From contig CM045988.1 of NCBI GenBank assembly GCA_025175895.1, positions 89,625,137-89,689,136 on the forward strand: a DNA stretch of 64,000 nucleotides. The letters run 5' to 3'. Positions 58,119 to 64,000 of this stretch are shown piece by piece. Under the pieces are notes generated by a model. The model did not search any database. It was given only the letters and a program-made list of their open reading frames with translations, and was not told the origin of the DNA. The position numbers and the translations under genes were made by a program. This DNA is from Wurfbainia villosa (Eukaryota; Streptophyta; Magnoliopsida; Zingiberales; Zingiberaceae). Each line of letters begins with the position of its first letter. Position 1 is the first letter of the stretch.

Positions 58119-61100
58119 TCTTGCTCTTCGGGTCTTTGGATACTTAACTCTGGGGCCACTGATCATAATCCTGGATACTTGAACCAGGACCTGCTGCCGT
58201 TGATGCCGGATCCGCCTCCATCGTCTTCCTATGATGACTTTCTGAAATGGTATGAGGATCGACGGAGTTCTAATTCTCTTGCTGTCGTTACACAAACTGG
58301 TAATTCCTTTACTGGCATATCTCGCTCTTCGGGTTCTTGGGTACTTGACTCTGGGGCCACCGATCATATCACTGGTAATAGATTTCTTTTTTCTTCACTA
58401 TCTACTTCCGGTTATTTACCCTGTGTCACCATGGCAAATGGTTCTCAAATTCAGTTTCAAGGTATTGGTATTGTTCATCCTTCTTCGTCTCTTTCCATTC
58501 ATAATGTTCTTTATGTTCCCAGAGCCCCCTTTAATTTGTTATCGATAAGTCAGCTTACTCGGTCTCTTGATTGTGTCATCTCGTTTACTAAATCTTCTGT
58601 GTCATTACAGGACCGGAGTACGGGGAGGATGATTGGCTTCGGATATGAGTCTCATGGCCTATATCGACTTCACCAGGCTTCTCTTGTTGGTTTGGCAACG
58701 ACATCTCCACTTGTTATTCATGCTCAGTTGGGACATCCTGGTCTTGATAAGTTAAAACAATTACATCCTAGTCTTTCTCATTTAAAGTCTTTATCTTATG
58801 AGTCATGCCAGTTAGGCAAGCATATTCGTAGTTCGTTTTCTCCTCGCATTATAAGTCGGGCTACGTCTCCCTTTGCTTTGGTTCATTTCGATATTTGGGG
58901 TCCAAGTCGTGTTTCTTCTACTTTCGGGTCACGGTATTTCGTTACCTTCATAGATGATTTTTCCCGTTGCACTTGGTTATATCTGATGAAGGAGCGTTCG
59001 GAATTATTTTCTATTTTTCAATCTTTTTTTAATAAAGTCAAAACATAATTCGGCATCCCTCTCCGATCCCTGCAAAGTGACAATGCACGTGAGTATCTAT
59101 CTACTCCGTTTCAGACCTTCTTAGCATCTCATGGCGTATTACATCGGACGTCTTGTCCTCATACGCCCCAACAGAATGGAGTTGCAGAACGCAAGAATCG
59201 CCATCTTCTCGAGACCACCCGAACTCTTCTCCACCACTCTCATGCTCCTCTTCGTTTTTGGGGTGAAGCCGTACTTACTGCATGTTATCTCATCAATCGC
59301 ATACCTTCCTCTACTTTACATGGGCAAATACCTCATCATGTACTTTATCCAAATCAGTCCCTTCATCCTTTACCACCTAGGGTATTTTGTTCTACATATT
59401 TTGCTCATGTTCTTGATCCTAGCATTGATAAACTCTCTCCTCGGTCGCATAAATGTGTTTTTATTGGATACCCACGGTCTCAGAAAGGGTACAAGTATTA
59501 TTCTCCTACTCTCCGTCGATATTTCATCTCTGCTAATGTCACGTTCTTTGATTCTGTTCCTTTCTTTGGACCTTCAGAGTCGTCATCCGAGTTTCCTCCT
59601 TCTGTGCCTGCGGCAGTCTTTTATCCTCCGGAGGACTCTCTATCACCCCCAACTTCAAGTTCTCCTCCGTTGCAGGTTTATCAACGTCGTCCTCAGCTTG
59701 CTGTGCCGCCGCCCAACACTGACTCTGCCGTGGAATCATCTCTGGAGCCAGATCCTCCGCCCCTTCCTCCGGTACAATCTTCTGAATATAATATTCCCAT
59801 TGCACTTCGCAAAGGTATACGTTCAACTCGTAATCCTTCTCCTCATTATGTGTCTATGAGTTACCATCGTCTTTCTCCTTCCTATTATTCTTGTCTTTCC
59901 TCCTTGTCGTCTATTTCTCTTCCGAAGACTGCAGGAGATGCATTTGCCCATCCAGGATGGAAACAGGCTATGCTAGACGAAATGAGTGCCTTACGGAGCT
60001 GTGAGACTTGGGACCTCGTTCCACTACCACCAGGAAAGTCAGTTGTTGGTTGTCGATGGCTATATACGGTGAAGGTTGGTCCAGACGGAACGGTTGATCG
60101 ACTTAAGGCTCGTCTCGTTGCTAAAGGTTATACTTAGATCTTTGGATTGGACTATGGGGGCACTTTTTCTCCTGTTGCCAAGATGTCCTCTATACGTCTA
60201 TTCATGTTCATTGCTGCGATTCAACACTGGCCTCTTTATCAGTTGGACATCAAGAATGCATTCTTACATGGTGACCTGCTCGAGGAAGTCTACATGGAGC
60301 AACCTCCATATTTTGTTGCTCAGGGGGAGTCTTCTGGTCTTGTGTGTCATTTACGAAAATCTTTATATGGTCTCAAGCAGTCACCCAGAGCATGGTTCGG
60401 TAAATTCAGTATTATAATTCAACAGTTTGGTATGACTCGGAGCGAGGCTGACAATTCTGTCTTTTATCGCCACTCATCTACTGGTTGCATCTACCTAGTG
60501 GTTTATGTTGATGATATTGTCATCACAGGTAGTGATCATCTCGGGATCTCACAGGTGAAACAACATCTTTTCAAACATTTCCAGACGAAGGATCTCGGCA
60601 GACTCAAATATTTCTTGGGGATAGAAGTAGCACAGTCCAGAAATGGGATCATTATATCCCAAAGAAAGTATGCGATGGATATTCTAGAAGAAACAGGAAT
60701 GTTAAATTCAAAGACAGTTGACAATCCTATGGATCCTAATGTCAAGCTCCTGCCAAATCAGGGGGAGCCTCTACCAGATCCTGAACGATACAGGCGATTA
60801 GTAGGGAGACTAAGTTACCTTACTGTTACTCGTCCAGATATCTCATTTGCAGTAAGTGTAGTAAGTCAGTTTCTCAACTCTCCATGTAAAGAACATTGGG
60901 ATGCTGTGATTCGCATTGTTCGATATATCAGAGGTGCTCCAGGAAAGGGTCTTTTGTACGAAAACAAAGGACATACTCGAGTCATAGGGTATTCTGATGC
61001 AGACTGGGCAGGATCTCCCATTGATAGGAGATCTACATCTGGTTTTTGTATATTTATCGGAGATAACCTTGTTTCTTGGAAAAGTAAAAAGCAGAATGTT

Positions 61101-61460
61101 GTGGCGAGATCCAGTGCAGAGGCAGAGTATCGAGTTATGGCCATAGCCAGTCAAGAGCTTATATGGCTCAAACAGTTGCTTCAGGAGCTAAAGTTTGGAG
61201 ATACTACACAAATGACACTTGTATGTGATAATCAGGTCGCCATGCATATCGCCTCAAATCCAGTTTTTCATGAGAGAACAAAGCATATTGAAGTCGACTG
61301 CCACTTTGTCAGAGAGAAAGTCATATCTGGAGAAATATATACTAGTTTTGTTAACTCACAGGATCAACTAGCAGATATATTTACTGAGTCACTGAGAGGT
61401 CCCCGAATTGACTACATGTGTAACAAGCTGGGTGCATATAATTTATATGCTCCAGCTTGA
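58119..61460 (+). pseudogene. Copia element F pol, nearly intact
   Basis: One reading frame carries, in order, protease WVLDSGATDHITGN (58339), pre-integrase module (HAQLGHPGLDKL, CQLGKH), integrase (VHFDIWGPS, FIDDFSRCTWLYL, then CPHTPQQNGVAERKNRHLLE), reverse transcriptase (LDYGGTFSPVAKMSSIRLF, YGLKQSPRAW, YVDDIVITG with both catalytic aspartates) and RNase H (GYSDADWAGSPIDRRSTSGF, SSAEAEYRVMA), ending at 61460. Only two in-frame stops interrupt it: TAA at 59046-59048 and TAG at 60135-60137, both one base from glutamine codons. A degenerate second copy of the protease site lies at 58119-58175. The pol would serve reverse transcription and integration; as it stands it is inactive. Confidence 0.92.
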
Positions 61461-61467
61461 GGGGGAG

Positions 61468-61596
61468 TGTTAGAATATTCTAGGGATAATTATTTTATCT
61501 CTTAAGATAGAGTTTGATCTATAGACCTAATACTTTATAAATAGGGTTTCTTCCATGTAATATGTGAGAAGGTTTTTCCTTTCTACAAAAATAATA
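61468..61596 (+). repeat. 3' LTR of element F
   Basis: 129 bp, preceded by GGGGGAG, ending TACAAAAATAATA where the 5' LTR has TACAAAAACAACA, so the terminal CA is mutated. Confidence 0.85.
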
Positions 61597-62273
61597 AAGC
61601 CAAATGGCAAGAACCGAGCCGAATGGAGGGCCTACAAGGCAGCAAACGGTTAAGGGCGCTGAGAGAGATCGCGGCAAAATCCCTCCGACGCTCAAGGAAG
61701 GAAATTAGTATGAAGAAGTAGGAAGAAAATGAGGAAAGCGGAGCTAAAAGCGTGAGAGCTTACCTCCTCTTCTCAGGGAAAGCCATATATATAGAGGGAG
61801 AGCTCCCCCGTCGATAGATAATGCCAGTGAAGGTGATATGACCTCAGAGAGACGTGCAACGTGATCATTACCCTTGCAAGTGTAGCAGGCGCGTGGGCTG
61901 CAATTAATGCATATCGCACGGTTGATAGGAGGTAAATCCTAATTAATGCCGCAACCATCTTTCTAAAATCCGACGGAGACATCTGCTTTTGCGCGTGGGT
62001 TTCAATTAATACACGTCTCTCGGTTGATAGGAGGCAAATCCTAATTAATGTCGCAGACACTCATTTAAACCTTGACAGAGGGATTTGCCCTTTTATCGGA
62101 GAGAGGTGACGATGAGGATTGCCAGGTCAGCTTGTGGATATGAAATAATCGTCTTCTCTTTTGTTTGAATAAGATAACTTATGTGGAGAAGCTGCATGTC
62201 AGAAATGACGTGTCTTTGCCGAGATGTAAAGTGGATGAAACGAAAAGCCTTCAATATAATAGGAGTCCGAGCC
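61597..62273. other. Likely LTR/U3 sequence of a gypsy-type element, no gene
   Basis: No gene is seen. Two related stretches of about 120 bp (61870-61960 and 61985-62055) share GGTTGATAGGAGG and AAATCCTAATTAATG and form a diverged tandem duplication. Confidence 0.5.
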
Positions 62274-62496
62274 GAGACGCGGGGCATCTGGCATGATAGA
62301 AGTCTGGGCCGAGACGCGGGGCGTCTGGCATGATAGAAATCAGGGTCGAGACGCGGGGCATCTGGCATGATAGAAGTCTGTGTCGAGATGCGGGACGTCT
62401 GATATTATAGAAGTCCAGGCCGAGACGCGGGGCATCTGGCATGATAGAAGTCTGGGCCGAGACACGGGGCGTCTAACATGATAGAAGTCTGGAGCG
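62274..62496. repeat. 37-bp tandem repeat, six units
   Basis: Units start at 62274, 62311, 62348, 62385, 62422 and 62459, exactly 37 bp apart. Each reads GAGACGCGGGGCATCTGGC then ATGATAGAAGTCTGGGCC with few changes. Confidence 0.9.
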
Positions 62497-62862
62497 CCAC
62501 CTACTACGTACTAGATGACGTGGTAGACCCAATCTGTTTGCCTAGTCATGGGTTAGTTTTCCCTGCTATCATAAGCATCCCCCTCCGAGTCTAGTCGAAG
62601 GATAGGCGCAGCTTGACTGACTAGACGGGTCCGGTTAAGCCATGACCTTCCTCTCTGTCCTCTTAATGAGGCATGGGAGGTGGCGCTTGGTATGGGTTCC
62701 TCGGGAATGGAGAAAATCTCGCCTTTGGACTTATTCCTTAATGCTCATTAATGCGACGATTCGATTATGATTGTCTCGCTTTCCTAGGGTTCCCCCAGCT
62801 ATGTCACGTGTCCCGAAAGAAGAACCTTGGGAGGGGAACCGCCGCGACACCCCTATAAGTGG

Positions 62863-62869
62863 CCTTCCA
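62863..62869 (+). promoter_or_regulatory. Candidate TATA box before the gypsy-type ORF
   Basis: TATAAGT about 150 bp before the ATG at 63014, followed by pyrimidine-rich leader. The LTR may end near 62950, where CCGGCGTCGTCC resembles a gypsy primer site; this is tentative. Confidence 0.35.
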
Positions 62870-63013
62870 CTCCTCTCCTTTTGTCATTTTCACGTACGTC
62901 GCTCCTCTTGCCTCTCCTTCCCCCGATTTTCGACTTTATTCTTCTTCTCCGGCGTCGTCCAGTTAGTAAGTCTTCTGCTCCATTCCTTTTCCTGTGATTT
63001 CCCTTTCTGTACC

Positions 63014-64000
63014 ATGGCCTCAAATACCGATCTTTGGTATTTGAAGACCTGCAACACCGTCGACTCGGAGGTTCGCTCCGAGGCACGGGCTGCTTTTCAT
63101 ATCCCTAACTCATCAGGTTGTGATCCCCTCAAAGGGACCAGCGGCCTCACGAGCCGCCCCCCAAATTCACCACATTTTTCCTTGACTAATTACCGACTGG
63201 TCTCCGATTTCCCCTTCATCCTTTCTTCGCCGAGTTGTCTTCCTACTTTAGGATTCCCCTTAACTAATTAGCTCCCAATGCCTTTAGCATTATCGATGGT
63301 TTCATTGTCATCTTTCTATTTTATCACCTTCCCCTTTCTGCCGAAGCTTTTCATTCTTGCTTTATCCCCAAGAAGAAAGAGGTCGATGTCTTTTTTTTCT
63401 CGACTCGGCAAGAAGTAAAGTTTTTGTCGAACCTGATCACCTCCCACAAGCACTGGAAGTCCAAATTCCTTTATGTCCGTCCCAAGTCTCCCTTCACTTG
63501 GCCGACCAGATGGCAGCTCGAACTGCCACCCCCTCCCTCTATTCGGTCTTTCCGAAAATCTTCTTCCTACCGAGAGATAGCCTCGGTTCTACTCGACTTG
63601 AGGTTTGATGTGAATGTCCTGCTAGAGGAGGGACTTCTACATCATTTTGACATAAGTCCGATAGAGGCCGAGCTGAGTGGCTCACTAGGTAAAAAGAATT
63701 TTTATTTTGTTTTCCTTCCTTCGTCTTATTTTTGTTTTCCTAACCGGCTTCCTTTATGACAGCTGAAGTCATGTTTCGAGCTTCAATTAGCAAGAAACTA
63801 AAGTGGAAGCGGGCCCAGGTGATCCTTCTTGAGGGCGCTCCTTCCGAGACGCCCGAGGAAGCCGGCTCAGACGTTCCCCCTCCACCTCGGCCCTCCATGG
63901 TCACCGAGGCGATAAGCTCGGGGGATTCGGAGGAGCAGCAGAGGCGGCATAAGAAAAGCCGCATGGTGCTCTCCTCCATAGAAGGGAGCTCATCTCAACA
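63014..64000 (+). pseudogene. Gypsy-type transposon gag-like protein, 5' part, with one intron
   Basis: From the ATG at 63014 the protein reads MASNTDLWYLKTCNTVDSEV and continues to FSLTNYRLVSDFPF, then a frameshift near 63200 moves it to another frame, where the plant 'putative gypsy type transposon' domain is recognisable: KKKEVDVFFFSTRQEVKFLS, KHWKSKFLYVRPKSPFTWP, REIASVLLDLRFDVNVLLEE, LLHHFDISPIEAELSGSLG. A 74-bp GT-AG intron (63689-63762) fits: joining its sides keeps the frame into AEVMFRASISKKLKWKRAQ. The end lies beyond the window. Such proteins are the N-terminal ORF of plant Tat-type gypsy elements. The frameshift suggests decay or a sequencing error. Confidence 0.72.

Larger units (their letters stand above)
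56947..61596 (+). mobile_element. Copia element F with very short LTRs and a captured host fragment
   Basis: 5' LTR 56947-57108 (162 bp) and 3' LTR 61468-61596 (129 bp, with an internal deletion) share TGTTAGAATATTC and TTCCATGTAATATGTGAG. An exact tRNA-Met primer site follows the 5' LTR and a GAGGGGGAG polypurine tract precedes the 3' LTR. The flanks GAGCC and AAGCC are a 4-of-5 target duplication. Copia gag is missing; its place (57121-58115) holds foreign sequence including antisense histone H2A. Pol is nearly intact. Confidence 0.87.

Overview
The window is plant nuclear DNA, most likely from a monocot with a repeat-rich genome. The evidence is long stretches of nested Ty1/copia and Ty3/gypsy LTR retrotransposons, primer-binding sites matching plant initiator tRNA-Met, hAT DNA transposons, and an intronless pair of GC-rich plant adenylate isopentenyltransferase (IPT) genes. 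The species cannot be fixed from sequence alone; a Zingiberales-like genome is only a guess. The two IPT genes are the only convincing host genes. No tRNA, rRNA or CRISPR was seen.

Layout. 1-1483: 3' end and 3' LTR of copia element C, inserted into the pol gene of copia element A. 1484-5044: A reverse transcriptase/RNase H and A 3' LTR, which sits in copia element B (minus strand, 5045 to about 10400). 10998-26690: a gypsy element H (minus strand) with LTRs at 10998-11689 and 25993-26690, long minisatellites and a broken gag. Inside H lie a complete gag-only copia element D (12322-19087, target duplication AACAC) and a head-to-head LTR composite (19477-23401). 24515-29132: block 1 of a segmental duplication (H gag, H LTR, IPT copy 1). 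29133-32670: intergenic DNA, a degenerate minisatellite and a truncated C-type LTR. 32671-37770: block 2 of the duplication, with IPT copy 2. 37771-37975: an odd GC-rich array. 38332-39640: the 3' half of B pol. 39641-51763: A 5' LTR, interrupted by gag-only element E (41218-51120, target duplication CTCCT), which itself carries a 3.2 kb hAT transposon and a 0.8 kb hAT-like MITE. 51764-54223: A leader, gag, protease and integrase remnants. 54224-56946: AT-rich DNA without a gene. 56947-61596: short-LTR copia element F, nearly intact pol, with a captured antisense histone H2A fragment where gag should be. 61597-64000: the start of another gypsy-type element, with a 37-bp minisatellite and a gag-like ORF.

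Main points. (1) The two halves of B, at 5045 and 39640, were one reading frame split by A: both junctions carry the same 5-bp target duplication (ACTTT), but they lie in permuted order. This implies a large tandem duplication, another rearrangement, or an assembly join. (2) The IPT copies differ at only about 8 of 990 coding bases, yet have different 5' leaders and a promoter indel of about 0.4 kb. (3) LTRs of several families share a palindrome-rich tract (AGTCGACT) that is intact in some copies and scrambled in others, even between the two LTRs of one element. (4) Retrotransposon A carries a piece of hAT transposase in its leader and F carries part of histone H2A, two apparent sequence captures.
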